A stretch of DNA of 32,561 nt from an uncultured Bacteroidales bacterium (GTDB lineage Bacteria; Bacteroidota; Bacteroidia; Bacteroidales; UBA932): positions 1 to 32,561 of the forward strand of contig UQWT01000019.1 in the NCBI GenBank assembly GCA_900544815.1. Reading direction: 5' to 3'. A program made the position numbers and the translations under genes. Positions within the stretch are counted from its first letter, which is position 1. The number at the start of each line of letters is the position of its first letter. Shown in pieces: positions 24,568 through 31,517 of the stretch. Below the pieces are notes generated by a model. It was not told the DNA's origin. It made no database searches and worked only from the letters and a program-made list of their open reading frames with translations.

Positions 24568-25437
24568 CTACTTTAATTCTAACGGTACATATTCATTGGG
24601 ATTGGTCCTTATCTTTACTCCGTTTATACTAATTGAATATTTTCCACCGTTACCTTTGTGAACGCTCATATTGCTCACTGCTTCAGATGGAATATTCCCA
24701 AGAGGATTTTTTTCAAACAGGTTTTTAGATTTTAAGAATTTGGCTTTTGTTGTATTTATGACATTAGGCTGTCCAAATTCAACTATTTGTGTATTGCTTC
24801 CTTTGCGGAATACAATTGCGTCAAATACATGTATTTGTTCTGAATCAGTTGCAGACATGACTAACCCGGGAAGACCGCAAAGTTTCCATGGCCCGAATGA
24901 CGCCGGAATATCGGGTGCGTACCATACAATCCATTTTCTGCCCCCAAATTCTGCTTCAGCTTTTTTACATTCATATCCACATACTATCTTTGTCTCATCC
25001 GTAAGGTTCCATGAAATTGAATACATTTGTTCCTTGTAGCAGTAATAATCCGGTGCAATTACCCCATATATTGTCATCTCTCCCAATGGATAATTCTGAT
25101 ATATGTCATAATCAAAAAAGAGTCCGTTATTCAACACCCTTTGAGTGTACTCTTCAATGGTATTATGCTGTATTCCAGGAACTTGAGATACGGAATCTTT
25201 CTGAAAGACGGTATAATCGTAAAAATGTGCACATTTGCCGCCTATCTGCAGAATTGTTGAATAGGTTTCTGTTATGCCTGCAGGGGTAGTTACCTTATAC
25301 TCATACACACATTCAAAATCTGTTTTGGAGATCTCGTTACTCTTTCCTGTCTGTGCATAGAGCATATTGCCTATATTGCTGCAAACAAGCAATATACTAA
25401 GCGAAAATAATTTAAAGATTTTTATGTTTGGTTTCAT
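24568..25437 (-). CDS. GLPGLI family secreted protein
   Basis: The 289-residue protein has an N-terminal signal (cleavage probably near YAQ, residues 27-29) and carries the family hallmark CGLPGLV (187-193), after WYAPDIPASFGPWK. The C-terminal part contains the usual KNPLGNIPS and a short basic stretch. The family is known only from Bacteroidetes and has no established function. It is secreted or periplasmic and tends to sit beside receptor-like outer-membrane proteins, as here. It lies between the plug-like mini-protein (64 bp upstream) and the receptor gene (5 bp downstream), and the set is probably one operon under the ECF sigma factor. Confidence 0.88.
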   Translation of the reverse strand: MKPNIKIFKLFSLSILLVCSNIGNMLYAQTGKSNEISKTDFECVYEYKVTTPAGITETYSTILQIGGKCAHFYDYTVFQKDSVSQVPGIQHNTIEEYTQRVLNNGLFFDYDIYQNYPLGEMTIYGVIAPDYYCYKEQMYSISWNLTDETKIVCGYECKKAEAEFGGRKWIVWYAPDIPASFGPWKLCGLPGLVMSATDSEQIHVFDAIVFRKGSNTQIVEFGQPNVINTTKAKFLKSKNLFEKNPLGNIPSEAVSNMSVHKGNGGKYSISINGVKIRTNPNEYVPLELK

Positions 25438-25501
25438 ATTGTCTTACTTAAAAAATATTATATCAGGATTTTCAAATGCTTTAATATAGCAAAGCCTCAT
25501 A

Positions 25502-25906
25502 TTACAACTCCAACGTTACCGGTTTTTTGGTTACAATTAAAATTACGGAAGCATTTGTACCACCGTTGTACTTTGCAGCTTCAGGATGTGTAGCATTTTT
25601 TAACACAGTCATGGACTTTATATCGGCAGGATTGATTGAATTTACCAAATCCTTGGGGATTTTTTTGCCATTAACCACATAAATCGGTTCCGGAATACTC
25701 TCTTTTGTTGTAATATTATGAATATGCTTATCACCTGCAACAGATATGGTATAGTCCTCAATAACCTTTCCTTTAAGTTGCGAACCGTTAAAATTCTCTA
25801 CCCTGTTGCCATTTATAATATACTCGTTAACAGGGTCTGCAGGTGTTGTAATGATTCCGGCACTTAACCCAAGTGCACAAACCATAGTTGTTAAAAATGA
25901 GATCAT
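25502..25906 (-). CDS. Small secreted protein with a TonB-plug-like C-terminus
   Basis: The 134-residue protein has an N-terminal hydrophobic signal (about residues 1-20). The C-terminal half reads PIYVVNGKKI, INPADIKSMTVLKNA, then NASVILIVTKK. This is the pattern of a TonB-receptor plug: a 'variable name is' strand, a 'sites where mechanism is defined' helix, and a closing strand. Here it is detached from any barrel. Similar mini-plugs occur beside or within BlaR1/M56-type sensors in Bacteroidetes. It starts 11 bp after the anti-sigma-like gene, so the two are tightly coupled. A role in signalling to or from the receptor is inferred; the function is unknown. The central ISVAGDKHIHNITTKES region is unassigned. 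Confidence 0.7.
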   Translation of the reverse strand: MISFLTTMVCALGLSAGIITTPADPVNEYIINGNRVENFNGSQLKGKVIEDYTISVAGDKHIHNITTKESIPEPIYVVNGKKIPKDLVNSINPADIKSMTVLKNATHPEAAKYNGGTNASVILIVTKKPVTLEL

Positions 25907-25917
25907 AATTTTTATTG

Positions 25918-26466
25918 TTAATTGTTAGCTGTCAATTTTATAGAGCCATTATTATCTTTAGTTATCATATAGGTTGAAAGTACCTTGCCGTTAGAAGATA
26001 CTGTTACCAATATCCCCTCTTTTGTAGTGTTGGCAGTAATCTCCTCCGCCCCGTTGGTCACCTCTGCCACAGCATTAATCCCTTCTGCAATCTCAATAGG
26101 CGAAAGATTGTAGCTTTTTCCTTCAATCCTCTCCTGAACAAGCGTAAAATAAAGAACACAAGCAGCTGCACAAGCAGACAATCCTGCCAATATATATCTT
26201 ATTCTTTTGTTCCGCTTCCCGACAACCCCTCCTACTATTCTGTCATACTCCTCCGCCCCTGTATCCGGCGTAAGCGTTGAATTGTACGCCTCCTCCTTGC
26301 ATTGCCCGATTTTTATCAGATATGCAATATCTTTCTCATCCTCGTCTGCCGAGTTGTTGGTAAAATAATCTTTAAGCAATCCCTCCTCCTGTGAAGTAGA
26401 ATCTGCATTAAGGTAACGCTCTATCAGCTTCTTACGATATTCTTTGTTATGTATGTTATTGCTCAT
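25918..26466 (-). CDS. Membrane anti-sigma-factor-like protein
   Basis: The 182-residue protein has a charged cytoplasmic N-terminus of about 88 residues (YRKKLIERYLNADST, EEGLLKDYF, EEYDRIVGGVVGKRNKR). One membrane helix lies near residues 90-110 (YILAGLSACAAACVLYFTLV). The extracytoplasmic domain of about 70 residues is Glu/Asn/Thr-rich. Size, topology and position directly after an ECF sigma gene (17-bp gap) point to an anti-sigma factor that would hold the sigma factor inactive. It lacks the zinc HxxxCxxC motif and is not a clear FecR. Codons 80-84 contain an exact copy of the dispersed motif (26214-26225), read as Val-Val-Gly-Lys. Confidence 0.7.
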   Translation of the reverse strand: MSNNIHNKEYRKKLIERYLNADSTSQEEGLLKDYFTNNSADEDEKDIAYLIKIGQCKEEAYNSTLTPDTGAEEYDRIVGGVVGKRNKRIRYILAGLSACAAACVLYFTLVQERIEGKSYNLSPIEIAEGINAVAEVTNGAEEITANTTKEGILVTVSSNGKVLSTYMITKDNNGSIKLTANN

Positions 26467-26483
26467 ATTCTGTTTGTCATTAA

Positions 26484-26990
26484 TTACATCAATGCCTTAA
26501 TCTCTTTAAGCAGCTGACGCCTTGCTGCAGATATTGTTGTTTTAATGCTTGTCTTAGGCTTGCCGCTTAACGCTGCAATTTCATCTAAAGACAAACTTTC
26601 TTCATCCCTCAATTTAAGGTAGAGCCGTTGTGTGGATGTAAGCGTGCCATACAACCGTCTCTTTAAAGCAGCCGCTTCAACCTCATCTAACCCTTGTGAC
26701 GGAGAATATCCCCCTGCGTAGTCGTCTCCTGTAAGAGGTAGCAGCTGTGGCTGTCTCTTTCTGTAGTGAGCCACGCAGATGTTTTTTGCAATCTTCACCG
26801 ACAACGCCTCTATATTTTTTATATTCGGCTCTCTACATGTAAATTGCCACAATGCCACCAAAGCCTCAAGAACAATATCATCCGGCTCTATAGAGGCATC
26901 TGATACCCTAAGAAATTTTGAGGCTATATTGTGCAATTTAGGGCGTAAGGTCTCCGAAATACTTTCAAACTCTTTTAACGTCATCTTCAT
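26484..26990 (-). CDS. ECF-type RNA polymerase sigma factor
   Basis: The 168-residue protein has region 2 (LHNIASKFLRVSDASIEPDD, then VLEALVALWQF) and region 4 (LTSTQRLYLKLRDEESLSLD, EIAALSGKPKTSIKTTIS), joined by a short linker, as in extracytoplasmic-function sigma factors. Start MKMTLKEFES at 26990 is chosen because region 2 begins within 15 residues. It is the first gene of a five-gene minus-strand unit with an anti-sigma-like protein, a mini-plug, a GLPGLI protein and an outer-membrane receptor-like protein. It likely drives its own operon. No standard -7 box was found in the 100 bp upstream, which fits autoregulation by an alternative sigma. Confidence 0.88.
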   Translation of the reverse strand: MKMTLKEFESISETLRPKLHNIASKFLRVSDASIEPDDIVLEALVALWQFTCREPNIKNIEALSVKIAKNICVAHYRKRQPQLLPLTGDDYAGGYSPSQGLDEVEAAALKRRLYGTLTSTQRLYLKLRDEESLSLDEIAALSGKPKTSIKTTISAARRQLLKEIKALM

Positions 26991-27090
26991 AGAAGTATCC
27001 TAAAAAACATTTTTTTCATCCCGTTCTCGTAATCTTTCCGTCTCACTGTATAAGTAGCAAAAAACTAATAAAAGTAAAAAATAAACGAAA

Positions 27091-27122
27091 ACAATAATTG
27101 TCGGGAAGCGAAAAACAGTTAA
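27091..27122. repeat. Left direct repeat flanking the AbiE cassette
   Basis: The 32-bp stretch starts ACAATAATTG, includes an exact dispersed 12-mer (27098-27109) and ends AAAAACAGTTAA. It matches 28647-28678 with about three differences. Together the two copies enclose the whole toxin-antitoxin pair. Confidence 0.7.
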
Positions 27123-27185
27123 AATTTGAATAGAAAAACATATAAAACATATTTAACTGTTCAAAAAAATACTACATTTGTAGTA
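27114..27185 (+). promoter_or_regulatory. abiE operator and promoter region
   Basis: Two inverted repeats lie ahead of abiEi. The outer one pairs AACAGTTAAA (27114-27123) with TTTAACTGTT (27152-27161). The inner one pairs TACTAC (27170-27175) with GTAGTA (27180-27185) and runs into the start codon. TACATTTG (27173-27180) fits the -7 box TAnnTTTG, so transcription would begin at or next to the ATG and the mRNA would be leaderless or nearly so. AbiEi-type antitoxins are known to bind inverted repeats at their own promoter, so these are likely autoregulatory sites. Confidence 0.6.
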
Positions 27186-27811
27186 TGAATAATTTATTGG
27201 AAAGATTTGGAAATATACCTGTAACAGCACGGGCGATAGAATCTCTTTACCCTAATCTTAAGGGAAGAAACCAAAAGGTAAGGTTGCTTGAGAGAAATGA
27301 AGAGATTATTCGCCTTAAGAGAGGATTATATGTTGTTAGTCCGCAGGTTACAGGAAAGACATTATCTACGGAATTGATAGCCAATCATCTGTATGCGCCA
27401 TCATACATCTCTATGTCTTCTGCCTTAAGGTATTATGGGCTGATCCCGGAAGAGGTATATACTATGCAATCCATGACGGTGAAACATTCAAAGCATTTCA
27501 ATACACCTTTAGGAGGGTTTGATTATTTATGTATTGCAAGAGATTCCTTTTATATTGGAGTTGTCACCGTAAAAAAGGATGAGTTTGCTTTTATGATTGC
27601 TACACCGGAGAAGGCTTTATGTGATTTGATAGCTAATTCCACTAATGTAAAATTAAGGTATTTAAAAGATGTACAAACATATTTGGAGGATGATGTAAGA
27701 ATGGATATGGATGGCTTTAAAAGGATGAAACCTGCTGTATTTGAGGAGTATGCTAAAGTGGGAAAGAAATCTGAATCAATAAGGACATTGCTAAAATTAC
27801 TGAAAAAATGA
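27185..27811 (+). CDS. abiEi: Type IV antitoxin / transcriptional repressor AbiEi family
   Basis: The 208-residue protein begins MNNLLERFGNIPVTARAIES, a winged-helix-like N-terminal domain with the basic stretch RNEEIIRLKRGLYVVSP. YAPSYISMSSALRYYGLIPE and IATPEKALCDLIA are AbiEi hallmarks. AbiEi proteins repress their own operon and counter the nucleotidyltransferase toxin without direct binding (type IV). The stop overlaps the toxin start by four bases (ATGA, 27808-27811), so translation is coupled. Inverted repeats cover the promoter and the start codon. The pair is enclosed by direct repeats, which suggests it arrived as a unit. Confidence 0.88.
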   Translation: MNNLLERFGNIPVTARAIESLYPNLKGRNQKVRLLERNEEIIRLKRGLYVVSPQVTGKTLSTELIANHLYAPSYISMSSALRYYGLIPEEVYTMQSMTVKHSKHFNTPLGGFDYLCIARDSFYIGVVTVKKDEFAFMIATPEKALCDLIANSTNVKLRYLKDVQTYLEDDVRMDMDGFKRMKPAVFEEYAKVGKKSESIRTLLKLLKK

Positions 27812-28635
27812 ACAGCGAAATTTATAACACAATGCTCTCCGGTTATGATCTGTCAACAGACCAAAAAAGGCGTAATGCAATATTTGAGGTGAATCAGCAG
27901 ATAATTCTTGCCGGCCTGTATAACGGAGGTTTTTTTGACGTTGCTGCCTTTTACGGCGGTACTTGCCTCAGAATTTTTTACGGATTGCAACGTTTTAGCG
28001 AGGATATGGATTTTTCTCTTTTGCTTCCCGACAAAGAATTTGATTTTACCAAATATTTTAAGCCTATTATTGATGAATTTGCAATTGTAGGTAGACAGGT
28101 TGAGATAAAGAAGAAGGATAAAAAGAGTTTTGGTAAGGTGGATTCTGCTTTTCTGAAAGATAATACCGATGTTTATGATGTAACATTCAACACGGAAAAA
28201 TCAATTAAGATAAAGATAGAGGTAGATACCCAGCCTCCGCTAAAATTCGGAACGGAACAGAAACTGCTTATGTTGCCACATTCCTTTATGACGCGTTGTT
28301 TTGTGCTGCCGGACCTGTTTGCAGGAAAGATGCATGCTTTGGTTTATAGAGGATGGAAAAACAGGGTAAAAGGGCGCGACTGGTACGACTTTGAATGGTA
28401 TGTACGTCATAATGTGCCATTAGATTTCGGTCATTTGACAGAACGTATTTTTCAGTTTGACAATGAAATTGTTACTAAAGATGTGTTTATTAATCAGTTG
28501 AAAGAAAAGTTGTCTACTGCGAATATAAATCAGGTAAAAGATGACGTTATCCCATTTGTTAAGAATGTCAAGGAATTGGATATATGGTCTAATGACTATT
28601 TTGTACAGTTGGCAGATATGATAAGGTTTGAATAA
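27808..28635 (+). CDS. abiEii: AbiEii-family nucleotidyltransferase toxin
   Basis: The 275-residue protein has the four AbiEii/DUF1814 motifs. Motif I is FYGGTCLRIFYGLQRFSEDM followed by DFSLL, with the metal-binding Asp residues. Motif II is KIKIEVDTQ. Motifs III and IV are FAGKMHALVYRGW and RVKGRDWYDFEWY. Family members transfer nucleotides to target RNA or bind GTP and cause reversible growth arrest, and some give phage resistance by abortive infection. All catalytic residues look intact, so the toxin should be active. It overlaps abiEi by four bases. One exact copy of the dispersed motif lies inside (28023-28034, read Leu-Pro-Asp-Lys). Confidence 0.9.
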   Translation: MNSEIYNTMLSGYDLSTDQKRRNAIFEVNQQIILAGLYNGGFFDVAAFYGGTCLRIFYGLQRFSEDMDFSLLLPDKEFDFTKYFKPIIDEFAIVGRQVEIKKKDKKSFGKVDSAFLKDNTDVYDVTFNTEKSIKIKIEVDTQPPLKFGTEQKLLMLPHSFMTRCFVLPDLFAGKMHALVYRGWKNRVKGRDWYDFEWYVRHNVPLDFGHLTERIFQFDNEIVTKDVFINQLKEKLSTANINQVKDDVIPFVKNVKELDIWSNDYFVQLADMIRFE

Positions 28636-28646
28636 CATGTGCTTTG

Positions 28647-28678
28647 ACAATAATTGTAGGGAAGCAAAAAACAGTAAA
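28647..28678. repeat. Right direct repeat flanking the AbiE cassette
   Basis: This copy starts ACAATAATTG and ends AACAGTAAA, matching 27091-27122 apart from a few changes. Its 12-mer has one mismatch (TTGTAGGGAAGC, 28654-28665). It begins 11 bp after the abiEii stop. Confidence 0.7.
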
Positions 28679-28698
28679 GAAGGTAATTGAATTTATAG

Positions 28699-28706
28699 TA
28701 CCTTTG
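28699..28706 (+). promoter_or_regulatory. Bacteroidetes -7 box for aspS
   Basis: TACCTTTG fits TAnnTTTG. Transcription would start near 28712, giving a leader of about 98 nt before the aspS ATG. The leader holds a near copy of the dispersed motif (28767-28777). No T-box-like structure is evident. Confidence 0.5.
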
Positions 28707-28809
28707 TGGGTTGCAAGACCGGCAAAGTAAACTGTTAATATTCGGGGAGGACCTTGGAATGAATTTTTGTCGGGAAGATAGGTAATTTATTATTTATAAA
28801 CATATAACT

Positions 28810-30585
28810 ATGTACAGGACACATACTTGCGGCGAACTTCGCCAAAGCGACATTGGTAAGAGCGTTACTCTTGCCGGTTGGGTTCAGAAGGTAAGGAAGA
28901 TGGGAAGCCTTACTTTTATTGATTTAAGAGACCGTTACGGAATAACTCAGTTGGTTGCAGATGAGAACGAGACCAAGAAGGTAAAGGAGATTGTAGACAA
29001 GATAGGCCGTGAATATGTTATTCAGGCTGTGGGAACAGTAATTGAGAGGCAGAGCAAGAACGACAAGATTACAACAGGTGATATTGAGATAAAGCTGAGT
29101 GAGATAAATATTCTCAATCCGTCTGTAACACCGCCATTTACAATTGAGGAGGTATCGGACGGCGGAGAGGATTTAAGAGCGCAGTACAGATATTTGGATC
29201 TTAGAAGACCGCCTTTAAAGAGAGCATTGGAGCTGAGGCACAAGATGGCTCAGGAGATAAGAAAATACCTTAGCAATGAGGGATTCCTTGAGATTGAGAC
29301 CCCGTATCTCATTAAGTCTACCCCGGAGGGTGCAAGAGATTTTGTGGTACCTTCGAGAATGAATCCGGGAGAGTTTTATGCGCTTCCGCAGAGTCCTCAG
29401 CAGCAGAAACAGCTTTTGATGGTTGCCGGCTTTGACAGATATTTCCAGATTGTGCGCTGCTTTAGAGATGAGGATCTGCGTGCAGACCGCCAGCCAGAGT
29501 TTACACAGGTAGACTGCGAGATGTCTTTTGTAGAGAGAGAGGATATTTTAAGAACATTTGAGGGGCTTGCAAAAGATCTGTTCAAGAATGTTTTGGGTAA
29601 AGAGATGAACTATCAGTTCCCAAGAATCTCATATGCAGATGCAATGGAGTATTACGGTTCAGACAAGCCGGATATCCGTTTTGAGATGAAGATGAATACC
29701 ATTACCAAGCAGATGCAGGGCAACGGCTTTAGTGTATTCGATACAGCAGAATATATTGGTGCAATAGTAGTTGAGGGCTGCGGTGAATATACCCGTAAAC
29801 AATTGGATGAACTTACCGAGTGGGTAAAACGCCCTCAGGTTGGTGCAAAAGGGTTGGTTTACATTAAATTGGCAAAAGACGGTAGTGTAAAATCTTCTAT
29901 AGACAAGTTTTATACTCCGGACAAATTGCTCTCTTTGGCTGCAGAGATTGGGGCAGAGGCCGGAGATCTTATCCTTATCCTAAGCGGCCCTAAGGCAAAG
30001 ACTCAAGTTGCACTTGGAACTTTGAGAATAGAGATGGGTAACAGATTGGGTTTAAGAGATAATTCTGTATTCAAACCTTTGTGGGTATATGACTTCCCGC
30101 TGTTGGAGTGGAATGAAGAAGACCAAAGATTCTACGCAATGCACCATCCGTTCACAGCTCCTAAACCGGATGATTTGGACAAATTCTATTCAGACGATGT
30201 AGAGCTTCTAAAACAGGTTAATGCCAATGCTTACGACTTTGTCCTTAACGGAACCGAGGTTGGCGGTGGTTCAATAAGAATCCACGACTCAAAAGTTCAG
30301 GAGAGAATGTTTGAGGTGCTTGGCTTTACCAAGGAGGATGCCGATTACAGATTTGGATTCATGATAAACGCATTCAAATACGGTGCTCCGCCTCACGGAG
30401 GAATTGCCTTTGGCTTTGACCGTTTCTGCGCACTGTTTGGAGGTACAGATACTATTAGAGACTACATTGCATTCCCTAAGAACAATAACGGAAGAGATGT
30501 TATGCTCGATGCTCCAAGCCGCATAGATAAGGTTCAGATGGATGAGCTGTGCATTAAGTCAATTCTGCCGGATAAGACTGAGTAG
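28810..30585 (+). CDS. aspS: Aspartate--tRNA ligase
   Basis: AspRS charges tRNA-Asp. The 591-residue protein begins MYRTHTCGELRQSDIGK with the OB-fold anticodon-binding domain (VTLAGWVQKVRKMGSLTFID). The bacterial-type class II core follows: motif 2 FRDEDLRADRQPEFTQVDCE, the bacterial GAD insertion (about residues 290-420), and motif 3 GIAFGFDRF near the end. The length is normal for the bacterial D-type enzyme. gatCAB genes are not visible here, so whether it is discriminating or charges tRNA-Asn too cannot be told. The gene has its own promoter box. yqeY follows 114 bp downstream. Confidence 0.97.
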   Translation: MYRTHTCGELRQSDIGKSVTLAGWVQKVRKMGSLTFIDLRDRYGITQLVADENETKKVKEIVDKIGREYVIQAVGTVIERQSKNDKITTGDIEIKLSEINILNPSVTPPFTIEEVSDGGEDLRAQYRYLDLRRPPLKRALELRHKMAQEIRKYLSNEGFLEIETPYLIKSTPEGARDFVVPSRMNPGEFYALPQSPQQQKQLLMVAGFDRYFQIVRCFRDEDLRADRQPEFTQVDCEMSFVEREDILRTFEGLAKDLFKNVLGKEMNYQFPRISYADAMEYYGSDKPDIRFEMKMNTITKQMQGNGFSVFDTAEYIGAIVVEGCGEYTRKQLDELTEWVKRPQVGAKGLVYIKLAKDGSVKSSIDKFYTPDKLLSLAAEIGAEAGDLILILSGPKAKTQVALGTLRIEMGNRLGLRDNSVFKPLWVYDFPLLEWNEEDQRFYAMHHPFTAPKPDDLDKFYSDDVELLKQVNANAYDFVLNGTEVGGGSIRIHDSKVQERMFEVLGFTKEDADYRFGFMINAFKYGAPPHGGIAFGFDRFCALFGGTDTIRDYIAFPKNNNGRDVMLDAPSRIDKVQMDELCIKSILPDKTE

Positions 30586-30610
30586 AAAGGTTTTACATAA
30601 AATGATACTT

Positions 30611-30653
30611 ATTCTGCAATGTGTTGTGCTTTTTGTACAATATATTACAGAAT
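30611..30653 (+). terminator. Hairpin between aspS and yqeY
   Basis: ATTCTG (30611-30616) pairs with CAGAAT (30648-30653). The stem continues inward with AAT/ATT and TTGT/ACAA around a T-rich loop. No T run follows the stem, so it may be a partial terminator or an mRNA-stabilising hairpin rather than a full stop. Confidence 0.4.
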
Positions 30654-30699
30654 AAATTATTAGAGTAAATTAAATAAATTATTGTTAAGGAGAAACGTT

Positions 30700-31173
30700 A
30701 TGAGTTTGGAGAAACAGATTCAACAGGATATTAAAGCTGCTATGCTTGCAAAAGAGAAGACCCGTCTGGAGTCTCTAAGGGGCATTAAGGCAGCAATCCT
30801 TCTCGCAAAAACAGCGGAGGGGGCGGTCCTTGCAAAGGATGAGGCAGGAAACGAGGTCCTTGCCGATGACGCTATTGTAAAGCTTATCCAAAAGTTGGTA
30901 AAGCAGCGTAAAGAGACTGCAGAGATCTACAAGCAGCAGGGAAGACCCGAGCTTGCAGAGAATGAACTCTCAGAGGCATCGTTTATGGAGGTTTACCTTC
31001 CTAAACAGCTTACAGACGAGGAGATAACTGCAGAGCTTGTAAAGATTATTGCACAGGTTGGCGCAACATCTCAAAAAGAGATGGGCAAGGTTATGGGGGT
31101 TGCAACCAAAGCGATGGCAGGCCGTGCAGACGGCAAGAAGATAGGGGAGTTAGTTAGAAAGCTGCTCAACTAA
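30700..31173 (+). CDS. GatB/YqeY domain protein
   Basis: The 157-residue protein starts MSLEKQIQQDIKAAMLAKEK. It has the YqeY pattern: LESLRGIKAAILLAKT, VKLIQKLVKQRKETAEIYKQ, EASFMEVYLPKQLTDEEI and the closing MGKVMGVATKAMAGRADGKK. YqeY resembles the C-terminal tRNA-binding domain of GatB, but no amidotransferase activity is established for the stand-alone form. The ATG at 30700 is preferred over an in-frame TTG 18 bp upstream because AAGGAGA lies 7-10 bp before it, an unusually good ribosome-binding site for this group. It follows aspS, which fits a translation-related role. Confidence 0.9.
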   Translation: MSLEKQIQQDIKAAMLAKEKTRLESLRGIKAAILLAKTAEGAVLAKDEAGNEVLADDAIVKLIQKLVKQRKETAEIYKQQGRPELAENELSEASFMEVYLPKQLTDEEITAELVKIIAQVGATSQKEMGKVMGVATKAMAGRADGKKIGELVRKLLN

Positions 31174-31183
31174 GATTATAGCG

Positions 31184-31334
31184 TTGGCGTTAGCTTTGGC
31201 TTTTTTAGTGCCAGGAGAGTAAAGAGAGCGTTGGTATTGGCGTTGGCGATTTGGAGGGAAGAGAGGGGGTAGAAGTTGAAAGTGTATAGTTTATAGTTAA
31301 TTAGCTTTTATATTGGCGTTAGCTATAAACTATA
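31184..31334 (+). repeat. TTRGCN hexamer arrays and a 12-bp inverted repeat after yqeY
   Basis: Three short arrays follow one another: TTGGCG, TTAGCT, TTGGCT (31184-31201); TTGGTA, TTGGCG, TTGGCG (31231-31248); and TTGGCG, TTAGCT (31313-31324). The last is enclosed by a perfect 12-bp inverted repeat TATAGTTTATAG (31285-31296) and CTATAAACTATA (31323-31334), the same word that precedes the array at 16504. The rest of 31335-31517 is AT-rich and shows no gene or clear signal. Confidence 0.8.
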
Positions 31335-31517
31335 AAATTTAGTTATATCTCAAAATTTCACATCTTAATATCTTATAAATTAACAATTTATATTGTGATG
31401 TGTTTTTATCAAGGAACAAATTAGGAACAGAAACACGAATTATCATATTTTCTTGTTTTTTTATTTGCACTACCTTTCTTTCTCTTCACTTGTTCGTACT
31501 TTGAGTATTTTTCCAAG

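Noticed and set aside
11114..28777. Dispersed TTGTCGGGAAGC word as a promoter element
   Set aside because: Only the copy before mutS overlaps a -7 box; half of the copies lie inside genes and in both orientations.
30682..30699. TTG start for yqeY giving six extra residues
   Set aside because: The ATG at 30700 has a well-placed purine-rich site and matches the usual MSLEKQI beginning.
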